Source: Planctomycetota bacterium (lineage in GTDB: Bacteria > Planctomycetota > B15-G4 > SIAN01). Taken from it: a stretch of 64,000 nt of DNA. The stretch's first letter is position 1. Every line of letters starts with the position of its first letter. The position numbers and the translations under genes are program-made. Shown piece after piece: positions 1 to 7,828 of this stretch. The stretch lies in contig JANQQL010000025.1 of the NCBI GenBank assembly GCA_028289345.1, positions 496,001 to 560,000 of the forward strand, read 5' to 3'. Under the pieces are notes generated by a model. It was given only the letters and a program-made list of their open reading frames with translations. It was not told the origin of the DNA and made no database searches.

Positions 1-395
1 TAGACCTTGTCATGACCCATCGCCCGGGCGAGACGGAATCCGATCTGGTACGTCTCGCTGCGTCCGCGCGGGAAGTCTTGCAGCGTCTTGGTGCCCTCTG
101 CGTAGGCGCGATACTCGGCGTCGACGGAGGGTTGATCGGCGGGGCGTCTTTCCACGAACACTTTGGTGGGTGCAAACGGCGAGAGTAACTCCACAACTTC
201 TTTCAGCTCCTCTTGCCGGTCGGGAGCGAAGTAGTCATCGACTTCGAAGTTGTTTTCGTCGGCGCCGGGATTGTTGAAGTGATACACCCCGAGCAGGAGA
301 ACCGGGCGGGGGGTGACCGAGGGAGTCGGGAAATCAGTCACTGCCGCGCTCGAGAAAGCCATCAGAGCCATGGCGAAAGCGGGATCGCCGATCAT
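1..395 (-). CDS. DUF5694-family protein, N-terminal part only
   Basis: The gene runs off the left edge of the window, so only about 131 N-terminal residues are visible. After a possible signal peptide comes the phrase LLGVYHFNNPGADENN, followed by LSPFAPTKVFVE and further on YQIGFRLARAMGHDKV. These are the conserved elements I know from the DUF5694 family, a group of uncharacterised, often exported proteins related to the TraB/GumN fold. The start may instead be the in-frame ATG eight codons later, at 371. The gene is divergent from the methyltransferase at 529. The biochemical function of the family is not established. Confidence 0.75.
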   Translation of the reverse strand, partial: MIGDPAFAMALMAFSSAAVTDFPTPSVTPRPVLLLGVYHFNNPGADENNFEVDDYFAPDRQEELKEVVELLSPFAPTKVFVERRPADQPSVDAEYRAYAEGTKTLQDFPRGRSETYQIGFRLARAMGHDKV

Positions 396-528
396 GGGAG
401 TCTCCAGGAGAGGACGCGTTTCGAACAGCCCACCATGGTCATGGGTGGAGTGGTCTGCGGACCAGCTACCTTGCCGAGGTGTGGCCCGGTTCACCCGCCC
501 CGCAGGGAAGATCGCTATTCTCCCGGGT

Positions 529-1176
529 ATGAAACATCCGTGGCTCGGAGAGAGGTCCTATCGCAAGCACTACGACGCGGAAGAAGCGGCGGAGTATGTG
601 CGTGGGAAGGAGGGGGATGCCCGGCGCCACCGCCAGGAGTGTGACCTGGTGCGCAAGGCGATGGCGTCGATTCCGGCGGGGGAGTCGGTGTTGGACATTC
701 CGTGCGGAGGGGGGCGCATGTCCCTTTTGCTCTGGCGGGCTGGCTACCCCGTGACAGCCGCCGATGTCTCTCCGGCGATGGTGGAACTCGCCCGGCAGGC
801 GTTTGCTGACGCGGAGGCGCCCATTGAAGTGCGCTGCGAGGATCTGGAATCCACTCTGTACGGTGCCGACGCCTTCGACAACGTGTTCTGCTTTCGTCTG
901 TTCCACCACTTTCCGAGCGAAGAGCTCCGCCATCAAGCGGCGGCGGAACTGTGCCGGATCGCCCGCCAGCGAATCGTCATCTCGTACCAGGATTCTCGAT
1001 CTCTGACTTCCTGGCGCCGACGTTGGTTCCGTCGCCGGGATCGTCCGGAACGCCGCTGGCCTCTGTCGCCCGATGAGATGGCCGGTTACTTCGCTCCGCA
1101 TGGGTTTCGTCCGATCTCCGACCACGCCCAGACCCCGTGGATTCGCTCGCTGCGGGTGATGGTCCTGGAGAAGTGA
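529..1176 (+). CDS. Class I SAM-dependent methyltransferase
   Basis: This 215-residue protein has the class I methyltransferase core. Motif I is VLDIPCGGGR (residues 54-63), the acidic residue ending strand 2 lies in VTAADVSPAMV, and the strand 4 region is FDNVFCFRLFHHF. The substrate cannot be told from the sequence. The C-terminal third is basic (many Arg), as in some membrane- or nucleic-acid-associated methyltransferases. The ATG at 529 was preferred to an in-frame ATG at 313 because the methyltransferase fold begins shortly after it. Its stop overlaps the start of the next small gene (TGATG), so the two are probably co-translated. Confidence 0.75.
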   Translation: MKHPWLGERSYRKHYDAEEAAEYVRGKEGDARRHRQECDLVRKAMASIPAGESVLDIPCGGGRMSLLLWRAGYPVTAADVSPAMVELARQAFADAEAPIEVRCEDLESTLYGADAFDNVFCFRLFHHFPSEELRHQAAAELCRIARQRIVISYQDSRSLTSWRRRWFRRRDRPERRWPLSPDEMAGYFAPHGFRPISDHAQTPWIRSLRVMVLEK

Positions 1177-1442
1177 TGCTTGTCGCCGGGCAAGGAGGTG
1201 GCAGGAGCTTCCTCCCCCGATTCGCCATCCTGGTCGCGGCCGCTGGCTTGCTGTGGTGGGTGGGCGGAGGCGGAGTGCTTTTCTTGGTGGTTCTGGTGAT
1301 GACCGGGGCGGCGATCGGCGTTGGCATCGGTGAGCAATGGAAAGGCCGACCATTGGCAGGGGGAATCATTGGTGGGTCGGTGGTCTTTCTCGCACTCGTT
1401 GCTGGAAGCCTTTTTCTGGCATCTTTGATAGACCAGTGGTGA
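1176..1442 (+). CDS. Small membrane protein of unknown function
   Basis: This is an 88-residue, Gly- and Val-rich protein with two or three hydrophobic segments (about residues 15-45 and 60-85). The ATG shares one base with the stop codon of the preceding methyltransferase gene (TGATG), which is the main evidence for the start and suggests translational coupling. I recognise no family. The overlap suggests a membrane partner of the methyltransferase, but this is inference from position only. It converges on lgt, with about 200 bases between the two stop codons. Confidence 0.6.
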   Translation: MLVAGQGGGRSFLPRFAILVAAAGLLWWVGGGGVLFLVVLVMTGAAIGVGIGEQWKGRPLAGGIIGGSVVFLALVAGSLFLASLIDQW

Positions 1443-1650
1443 AGGGAACTGTCCGCCCACTTTGCTTGAACCTGAGCCGGCTTGGTTTCAGCGGCTGCTA
1501 GCAGACCGTGGAACCAGTCTTTCGGCGCTCGATCGGACCTTCTCGCTTCCGTGTTCGTCCTCGACGAATCCACCGATTCGCCTGCGGCTCGACTCCTCGG
1601 CGAAAACGAAGATTTCTCGACCGGTCATCCGAGACCTTTTTCGACGGCTG

Positions 1651-2496
1651 CTAGGCCGTTTGTGGGTCCGGGTCTTCGGGAGGGCTCCAGCGGGCGCGGC
1701 TCTTCCATGCCAGAGTGGCCAGAATCACGCCAACAACGATGACGATTCCGGTCAGGATCTGACCGCGGGTGGCGGTCATGCCGAGGAACTGTTGGTAGCC
1801 GATGTGATCGTCGGGTTCGCGGAACTGCTCGCAAATGATTCGCTGCAGGCTGTACCCGAAGCAGAACAAAGCCGCCAGAGCTCCCGGCCGAGGGAGCAGC
1901 TTTCGGTGCAACACGAACAGTAGCAGGTACAGCAGCAGCCCCTCGCCCATCGCCTGATAGAGCTGGGACGGATGGCGTGGGTCGGGACCGGCGTCTGGAA
2001 AGATGACGGCCCAAGGCACGTCGCTGGTGCGGCCCCACAACTCGCCGTTGATGAAGTTGGCGATTCGTCCCAAGCCCAGGCCAATCGGCGCGGTCATGGC
2101 CGCCAAGTCGAAGAGATGCAAGAACGGAACCTTGGTTCGCCGAGCGAACAGCCACATGGCGATGATCACTCCCAAGATGCCTCCGTGACTGGCCATGCCT
2201 CCTTTCCAAATCTGCACGATGCTCAGCGGGTTCTTCAGAGACTCTTCGAGGGAATAGAAGAGCACGTAGCCCAGCCGTCCTCCCAACAACACGCCCAGGA
2301 GTGCCCAGGGGATCACCATGTCGGTGGCCTGTTCCACCGTCAGGCCGATGCGCCCCTGACGAGCCAGGCGGCGCAGCAACCACATGCCAATCAGCAACCC
2401 GAGCAAGTAAGCGAGTGAGTAGTAACGGATCGCCAGCGGACCGATCTGAACGAGCACCGGATCCAGGTCGTGGACGTAGTGATCAGCCTGCATCAA
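1651..2496 (-). CDS. lgt: Prolipoprotein diacylglyceryl transferase
   Basis: Lgt transfers diacylglycerol from phosphatidylglycerol to the lipobox cysteine of prelipoproteins in the inner membrane. This is the first step of lipoprotein maturation. The 281-residue protein has the expected seven or so hydrophobic segments and the family signatures: GGRLGYVLFY, KGGMASHGGILG with its conserved His, GRIANFINGELWGR, and HPSQLYQA. Length matches the family (about 280-290). It lies 111 bases downstream of the membrane glycosyltransferase gene on the same strand and may share its transcript. Its presence predicts many lipoproteins in this organism. Confidence 0.96.
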   Translation of the reverse strand: MMQADHYVHDLDPVLVQIGPLAIRYYSLAYLLGLLIGMWLLRRLARQGRIGLTVEQATDMVIPWALLGVLLGGRLGYVLFYSLEESLKNPLSIVQIWKGGMASHGGILGVIIAMWLFARRTKVPFLHLFDLAAMTAPIGLGLGRIANFINGELWGRTSDVPWAVIFPDAGPDPRHPSQLYQAMGEGLLLYLLLFVLHRKLLPRPGALAALFCFGYSLQRIICEQFREPDDHIGYQQFLGMTATRGQILTGIVIVVGVILATLAWKSRARWSPPEDPDPQTA

Positions 2497-2607
2497 TACC
2501 CTTCGTTTCGGAAACGACTGGGATCGCGTTCTTCAAGCACGGCGTGGCGAAGAACCGAAGACCAGCGACAACCGGGGTGGTCTTCCAAAGCATTCCGAGT
2601 TCCACGC

Positions 2608-4545
2608 TCAAGGGGACCATAGCGGAGCCGGGCGGGCGAGAGGAGTGCCCTGGCGCACGAAGATCCCATGCCACTTGCGCGAGACCTCGGCCATTTCCGG
2701 ATTCGCGTTCGCGGTCTTCCCGACCGGGTTGGCAAGGTACTGGGACCGAAACGCAGGAGACTCATACAGTTCCGCGAAGGCTCGATACTCCTGGCTCGGG
2801 CCGCCCGGCCGGAATCGGGCGAGAAAACCGGCATCCGCGTCGGCCCCGATCCCACCCACGATGACGTCGGGTTCGAGGCCGAGGGACCAGTCGAAGTCGT
2901 ACTTGTTGTGACCCGGTTTGGTGAGCCCCGGTCGTGCTTGCAGGTGGGCGATCTTCGCATCGCACTTGCCGAAGAAGTCGATTCCCGGGCGGTCCGAGAA
3001 ATACGCTGCGGCTCCCGCCCAGAAATGGGCGACTTTGGCGGTCTCTTCCGTGTTTCGACGAATGAGTTCTCCGATCAGAACGTTGCCGCGCTCGCTCTGA
3101 GCTCGGACTTTTCCGGAATCGGGCAGGTGTCCGGGCAAGATGGCTGAGCCCAGGCCCGCGACGGCCAACAAGCCGACCACTGCCAGCCGAGATCCCCAAG
3201 GCACCGGGTTTCCTGGCTCCCACCAATGGATCGGACCACCGTCGCCTTCCGCAGGAGTTGAGCCCGACTCGTCAGCAGGGAGAGAGCGGCTGCCCAATTG
3301 CTCGGCGCCCCGCGCTGCCAAGATCCATAGCCAGGGAATCACCGGAACGACGAACCGGAACTGCGGCAGCTCGTCTCCGCCGACCGAAACCAAGTACGCG
3401 AAGTGAGCCAGGACGGCCAGCCCGATCGGGCGGGCGGCTTTCTGGACCATGGCGAAGGCCGCGAACGCGAGGACTGGTCCGGCGAAGCCCACGAAGCTCA
3501 CCAAGTAGTTCACCCCCGAGACGCTGCGACCGTCCCAACCGGTGGCTTTCAAATAGTAAGTATTGGGAAACCACTCGCCGTAGTAGGTGAGGCGAAAGGC
3601 GAGTTGGAACAGGGGCAGGACGAGCGCGGCGCCCACCAACCAGATCGCTTGCACCGCTGACTGCCGGAACAGACGCCATCCGTACCACGAAACCAGCACT
3701 CCCACCGCAACGACGCTGTCCGGCCTGGTGAGGACCGCGAGTCCCCCGACCAATCCGATTTCGACCAACCGTTTGACCGGAACGTCTTGACTGGGAAGTG
3801 CGAGCAGACGCCCGCTCATCCACAACAACAGGAAAGCAGCGAGCAAGACTTCACTGCCGCCCGAGGTCCAATGCACCACGGGAAGAGTCGTGATGAGGCC
3901 CAGCCCTGCGACGGTGGCGGCGGCCGCGGAACCGCCGAGTTGTCGAGCGAGTCGCCACCCAAACAGGAGCGCCAACACCAGGAACAGCGCGGTCAGTCCG
4001 ATCACACCCAATGACACGCGTTCGGGAGTCGTGAACCAATGAAATGGCGCGATCATCAAGGTCCACAGAAAGTTCGTGTAACCCTCGACGTATTCGCCGG
4101 GGTTCCAGACCAGTCCTTCCCCTTCGGCAAAGTGCCGCGCGTAGCGAAGGGAGATCATCATGTCGTCGTCGAGCCAATAGGTCTCGGTCCCGAGAACCTC
4201 GCTGACCTTGGTCTCTTGGGCGAAGTGGGCGACGGACCAGAGACCCGCGGCGGCTGCGACAACCAGGCCGAGGATCGGCCCGGCCCTCTGCCAGGACCCG
4301 GAAGGCAACAGGTCGATGCCGATCAGGGCGAGGAACAGGGTCCCCGTCAGCAGCAGCCACAGCCCTGGTTGGCGAGGATCCTCGATGCCAGGAACAGCGC
4401 CCTCGAAAGCGGCGGCACCTCGTAAGAGGGCAAATCCGGCGGCGACCCAGAGGACTCCGATCCAGAGCCCGAGGACCGCGGGACGAGAACGAGTTGGTGA
4501 CAAGAGCAGATTCCCTCCGGCTGCCGCGAAGCGACGGGGCATCAT
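2608..4545 (-). CDS. GT-C fold membrane glycosyltransferase, AftB-like
   Basis: This protein of about 645 residues has many membrane helices and a soluble C-terminal region from about residue 430. The first extracytoplasmic loop reads [19 protein letters not shown] followed by [20 protein letters not shown] know this pattern from mycobacterial AftB-type arabinofuranosyltransferases and relatives, which are GT-C enzymes using polyprenyl-phosphate-linked sugars outside the membrane. The double Asp is the expected catalytic or metal site. Sugar and acceptor are unknown. The ATG at 4545 was taken as start; another lies at 4569. It sits upstream of lgt on the same strand and is divergent from the ectoenzyme at 4674. 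Confidence 0.75.
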   Translation of the reverse strand: MMPRRFAAAGGNLLLSPTRSRPAVLGLWIGVLWVAAGFALLRGAAAFEGAVPGIEDPRQPGLWLLLTGTLFLALIGIDLLPSGSWQRAGPILGLVVAAAAGLWSVAHFAQETKVSEVLGTETYWLDDDMMISLRYARHFAEGEGLVWNPGEYVEGYTNFLWTLMIAPFHWFTTPERVSLGVIGLTALFLVLALLFGWRLARQLGGSAAAATVAGLGLITTLPVVHWTSGGSEVLLAAFLLLWMSGRLLALPSQDVPVKRLVEIGLVGGLAVLTRPDSVVAVGVLVSWYGWRLFRQSAVQAIWLVGAALVLPLFQLAFRLTYYGEWFPNTYYLKATGWDGRSVSGVNYLVSFVGFAGPVLAFAAFAMVQKAARPIGLAVLAHFAYLVSVGGDELPQFRFVVPVIPWLWILAARGAEQLGSRSLPADESGSTPAEGDGGPIHWWEPGNPVPWGSRLAVVGLLAVAGLGSAILPGHLPDSGKVRAQSERGNVLIGELIRRNTEETAKVAHFWAGAAAYFSDRPGIDFFGKCDAKIAHLQARPGLTKPGHNKYDFDWSLGLEPDVIVGGIGADADAGFLARFRPGGPSQEYRAFAELYESPAFRSQYLANPVGKTANANPEMAEVSRKWHGIFVRQGTPLARPAPLWSP

Positions 4546-4673
4546 GAACTCTGCGCAAGTAGGCCGCAACGAATCCCGCGCTCAGTTCGTTTTCTGCCCG
4601 GAACCGTCGGGAGGGCGGTATCGTTCCCGCCTTGTTCTTGGCCCCGTTGCGGAATGGAGGACAGCCGGACCCG

Positions 4674-6530
4674 ATGCAAGTAGGTCGTACCGTTCTGGTG
4701 ATCTTGGTGATGGCGCTCGCGGTCTGGGTGTGGCTCGGCGACTTCCAGCCGGACCTCGACGACTTCGAGCCCAACGATCGCAAGATGCTGTTCGTCGGCA
4801 TCGAAGGCGCGGACTGGGAGCGCATGGTGGCCTACGCGGCCCAGGGTGATCTGCCCTTTGTGCAAGACATCCAGGAACGGACCGTGGTGTCGTTCATGGA
4901 TCGCACCGAAGGCGCGTCCATGATTCCTCCCGGGATGCATCCCACGAAGACCTGGGCCACGATCACCACCGGACAGCATCCTCCGGAACATGGGGTGCAC
5001 TTGTTGCCAGTTCCGGTTCAAGGCAGCTACGAAGAAGTGCCGGCCACGTCCCTGCATCGACGCAAGCTCGCGGTGTGGGAGATCCTGTCCCGATTCGGCG
5101 TCAAAGTCGCGGTGGTCGGCGGCTGGGGCACCTGGCCGGCGGAGTGGGTGAACGGATCGCTTGTCTCCGAACGATTCTTCTTGGAGCGTTTCGATCTGGG
5201 GCCCTTCGGATCCCATGGGCATCCGGACTTTGGTTCCGTGCCGGACTCTTACCGACAAGGCGCGAAGCACCTGACCTATCCGGAAGAACTCGATGCGGAA
5301 CTGACGGCGTCCTTGGCGGGAACCGAGGAAGACCCGTTCCTCCGCAAGCTGCAAACGTTATCCGAGCAAGAGACCGACGCAACGATCGCCGGGCACTTGA
5401 AGATGCTGATGGGCGCGGTGCGGTCCGATTTGAAAGTCGCCAGCGCCACCCAGCACTTGTTGGAGAAAGACCCGGAGCTGCGCTTCACCGCATGCTTCTT
5501 CCATTCCGTCGACGTGGCGGCGGCGTTGTTCTACAAGTACGACGACCCGCGCAAGTGGGAAAGCCACAAGGATCCACGGGTGCGTCGCCAGTTGGATCCG
5601 ATGTTGGTCCCTCGCTACCGCGACTTGGTTCGCGGGACCTATGGAGTCCTGGATCGTTGCATTCGGCGACTCATGGACCAAGCCGGGGCCGACACGACTC
5701 TGGCGGTCACTTCGGGACATCGCTTCGGACCCCATCTGGGTGGCAACGCTCGCTCCATGAACTTGAACCCGGTGTTGGCGGAGCTGGGTTTGCTGAAGTA
5801 CGACGCGGAAGGAAACGTCGACTACGCGAACACGCGCTGCTTCGATCGGCCCATGCAGCCCTGGCATCTGTTTCGCCTTCTGAGCCTCAACTATGAGGGG
5901 AAGTATCCGTCTGGCTTCGTGCCAAGGGTGGACGATACGAAAGAGGCGCAAACGGCCGCTTGGAAGCCGGTCTTCGATCAACTGGCGCGAGTGACCGTGG
6001 CACCGCCCTGGCGAGATATCGCGAACGGGCAAACCAAGAACATCCTCTTTTTCGCTCACTATTTTCAGCAAGAGCATATGGGAATGGGCATCTACACCAT
6101 GTTCCCCCCAGAGACCCGGGTGCGCTTCCCGAGTGGCAAAGAGATGGGCATCGATGAGCTGTTCGTTCGCAAGGATCAGTCCGGGCGCCACGTGGATGGC
6201 GGTTTCCTCGCGGTCACGATGCCGGGAGACGAGGGGCGCCGCGCGTCCAAGCGAACCACTCCCTTTGGAAAAGAGTATGCCTTCCGGGTCTACGTGGCCC
6301 CGACGGTCCTGGCTCTGTTCGACCTGCCGCGCGGTCACGAAGAGGGGGAAATGGCCGGTGACGCGCTGTACTGGATGATGGACTCCGACGATGCCCAGTG
6401 GGCGGCGAGTCGGCGAGTGCCGAGCTTGGAGAGCGCCATTCGTCGCTCCCAACCTGGCACTCCGCTGGGAGATCGCCACCTGGAATTGCTCGGGCACCTG
6501 CGCGAACTCGGTTACCTCCCCGCGGAGTGA
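4674..6530 (+). CDS. Membrane-anchored alkaline-phosphatase-superfamily (phosphodiesterase-like) protein
   Basis: The 618-residue protein begins with one N-terminal membrane helix (residues 5-22) and continues as an alkaline phosphatase / type I phosphodiesterase domain. KMLFVGIEGADW supplies the first metal-binding acidic residue, and HPTKTWATITTGQHPPEHGV holds the likely Thr nucleophile. AVTSGHRFGPH carries later metal ligands, though the usual D-H-G pattern is altered to S-G-H there. The ATG at 4674 follows GGAGG at 4656-4660. An upstream ATG at 4632 would add 14 residues. The catalytic domain should face the periplasm. Substrate unknown; phosphodiester or phosphoglycan cleavage is the family role. 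Confidence 0.7.
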   Translation: MQVGRTVLVILVMALAVWVWLGDFQPDLDDFEPNDRKMLFVGIEGADWERMVAYAAQGDLPFVQDIQERTVVSFMDRTEGASMIPPGMHPTKTWATITTGQHPPEHGVHLLPVPVQGSYEEVPATSLHRRKLAVWEILSRFGVKVAVVGGWGTWPAEWVNGSLVSERFFLERFDLGPFGSHGHPDFGSVPDSYRQGAKHLTYPEELDAELTASLAGTEEDPFLRKLQTLSEQETDATIAGHLKMLMGAVRSDLKVASATQHLLEKDPELRFTACFFHSVDVAAALFYKYDDPRKWESHKDPRVRRQLDPMLVPRYRDLVRGTYGVLDRCIRRLMDQAGADTTLAVTSGHRFGPHLGGNARSMNLNPVLAELGLLKYDAEGNVDYANTRCFDRPMQPWHLFRLLSLNYEGKYPSGFVPRVDDTKEAQTAAWKPVFDQLARVTVAPPWRDIANGQTKNILFFAHYFQQEHMGMGIYTMFPPETRVRFPSGKEMGIDELFVRKDQSGRHVDGGFLAVTMPGDEGRRASKRTTPFGKEYAFRVYVAPTVLALFDLPRGHEEGEMAGDALYWMMDSDDAQWAASRRVPSLESAIRRSQPGTPLGDRHLELLGHLRELGYLPAE

Positions 6531-6635
6531 GCGTCCGCGGTTTTCTTTCTCGCGACCCGATTCTTCGTTCGTAGAGAGCGATCGGTGGGAGAGCCGATCC
6601 CCCGGAAACTGAGCAAGGGACGCAGGAGAGACGTC

Positions 6636-7700
6636 ATGAAGGTCGCAGGAAAAGCGCGTTGGATCAGAAGCCTTTGCGCCGGCTGGGCGCTGGCGGGGTT
6701 CGTGCCTCTGATGGCCCAGGACCTTCCTGTGACCTCGGTCAGCTTCTACGGCATTCGCCAGGTGGATCGAGCGGCCGTGGAGGGAGCCATCGCCGTCACC
6801 CTGGGCGAACCGCTGACCCAGGACTCCAAGGCCATGGAAGCTGCCCTCAAGAAGCTGGATGGAGTTGCCGACGCCAAAGTCGCCAAGATCATCTTCAGCC
6901 AACAAATGGGCCTGTTCGTCGGGATTCTCGAGCACGAGGTGCCGCAGCCCGTCTACCGGGTCGAGCCCCAAGGCGAGGTAGAACTCCCGTTGGAATTGGT
7001 CGAGACCTACGACCGCGTCATGGAGATGCAGTACCAGGCGATGGTGGGGGGCAAAGGGGGCGTGGAAGATCGGTCCCAGGGTCATTCGCTGTCGACCTAT
7101 GAGCCCGTGCGCGAAGAGCAGATGCGCTTCCTGGACTACTCGGAAGAGTATTTCCTGGAACTCGTGGAAGTGCTGCGGGAGTCCGGCAACGCCCATCATC
7201 GGTCGGTGGCGGCGCACACTCTCGCCTATGTCCAGGACAAGGCGGAAGTCGTGCCCGAGCTGATGCACGCGGTCCTGGACCCCGACTCGGGAGTGCGCAA
7301 CAACGCCGTGCGCGCCCTGGGGGTGATGGTCGACTTCGCCAACGACGGCGGCGACCTGGAACTCGACATCGATCCGACGCCGTTCCTCGACATGATCGAG
7401 TCCGTGGTTTGGACCGACCGCAACAAGGGCATGGCGATCCTCGAGGGGTTGACCGAGTCGCGCGACCCCGAGCTGTTCGAACAACTGAAGGAGCGCTCCT
7501 TGCCCGCCATTGGCGAGATGGCAAGATGGGACAGCCTGGGCCACGCCATGTTTTCGATGCGGGCGTTGGGTCGTCTGGCAGGGCTGGACGAAAAGGCGAT
7601 CGTCGAAGCCGTGGGGCGAGTGTCCGGGAACCTCGACGCTCGCAACGAGTGGATCGCAAGTTTGGAGAACACCATCCGCGAGGGCCAAGCCGCGCGCTAG
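6636..7700 (+). CDS. Exported protein with POTRA-like domain and HEAT-like repeats
   Basis: This 354-residue protein has a signal peptide ending near LMAQD (residue 29). The next segment, VTSVSFYGIRQVDRAAVEGA and then ALKKLDGVADAKVAKI, has the beta-alpha-alpha-beta pattern of POTRA domains found in FtsQ, BamA and TamA relatives. From about residue 175 there are helical repeats with HEAT character, such as HHRSVAAHTLAYV and DSGVRNNAVRALGVM. GGAG at 6624-6627 is well placed before the ATG. Both domains are protein-binding, so a periplasmic scaffold role is likely. No named family is recognised. It follows the ectoenzyme by 105 bases on the same strand. Confidence 0.55.
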   Translation: MKVAGKARWIRSLCAGWALAGFVPLMAQDLPVTSVSFYGIRQVDRAAVEGAIAVTLGEPLTQDSKAMEAALKKLDGVADAKVAKIIFSQQMGLFVGILEHEVPQPVYRVEPQGEVELPLELVETYDRVMEMQYQAMVGGKGGVEDRSQGHSLSTYEPVREEQMRFLDYSEEYFLELVEVLRESGNAHHRSVAAHTLAYVQDKAEVVPELMHAVLDPDSGVRNNAVRALGVMVDFANDGGDLELDIDPTPFLDMIESVVWTDRNKGMAILEGLTESRDPELFEQLKERSLPAIGEMARWDSLGHAMFSMRALGRLAGLDEKAIVEAVGRVSGNLDARNEWIASLENTIREGQAAR

Positions 7701-7828
7701 TTCCATGATTCATGGCTGATTGCGACTGACACCTCGAGCCACGGGGAGCACTGCTTCCTGAATCATCGGAGTGAGCCAACGAGCGCCGAAACCGGTCTTG
7801 CGGAGAGACACCGGCAAAGGAGGCGCCG

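Noticed and set aside
5358-7706. A 782-codon open frame on the minus strand
   Set aside because: It runs antisense through the phosphatase-like and POTRA/HEAT genes, which have ribosome sites, export signals and family motifs. Long antisense frames are expected in high-GC DNA with strong third-position bias.
7704-7764. Inverted repeat ATGATTCA/TGAATCAT before the kinase-phospholyase gene
   Set aside because: The arms are 45 bases apart and only 8 long; likely chance. The ribosome site further down is enough to explain the start.
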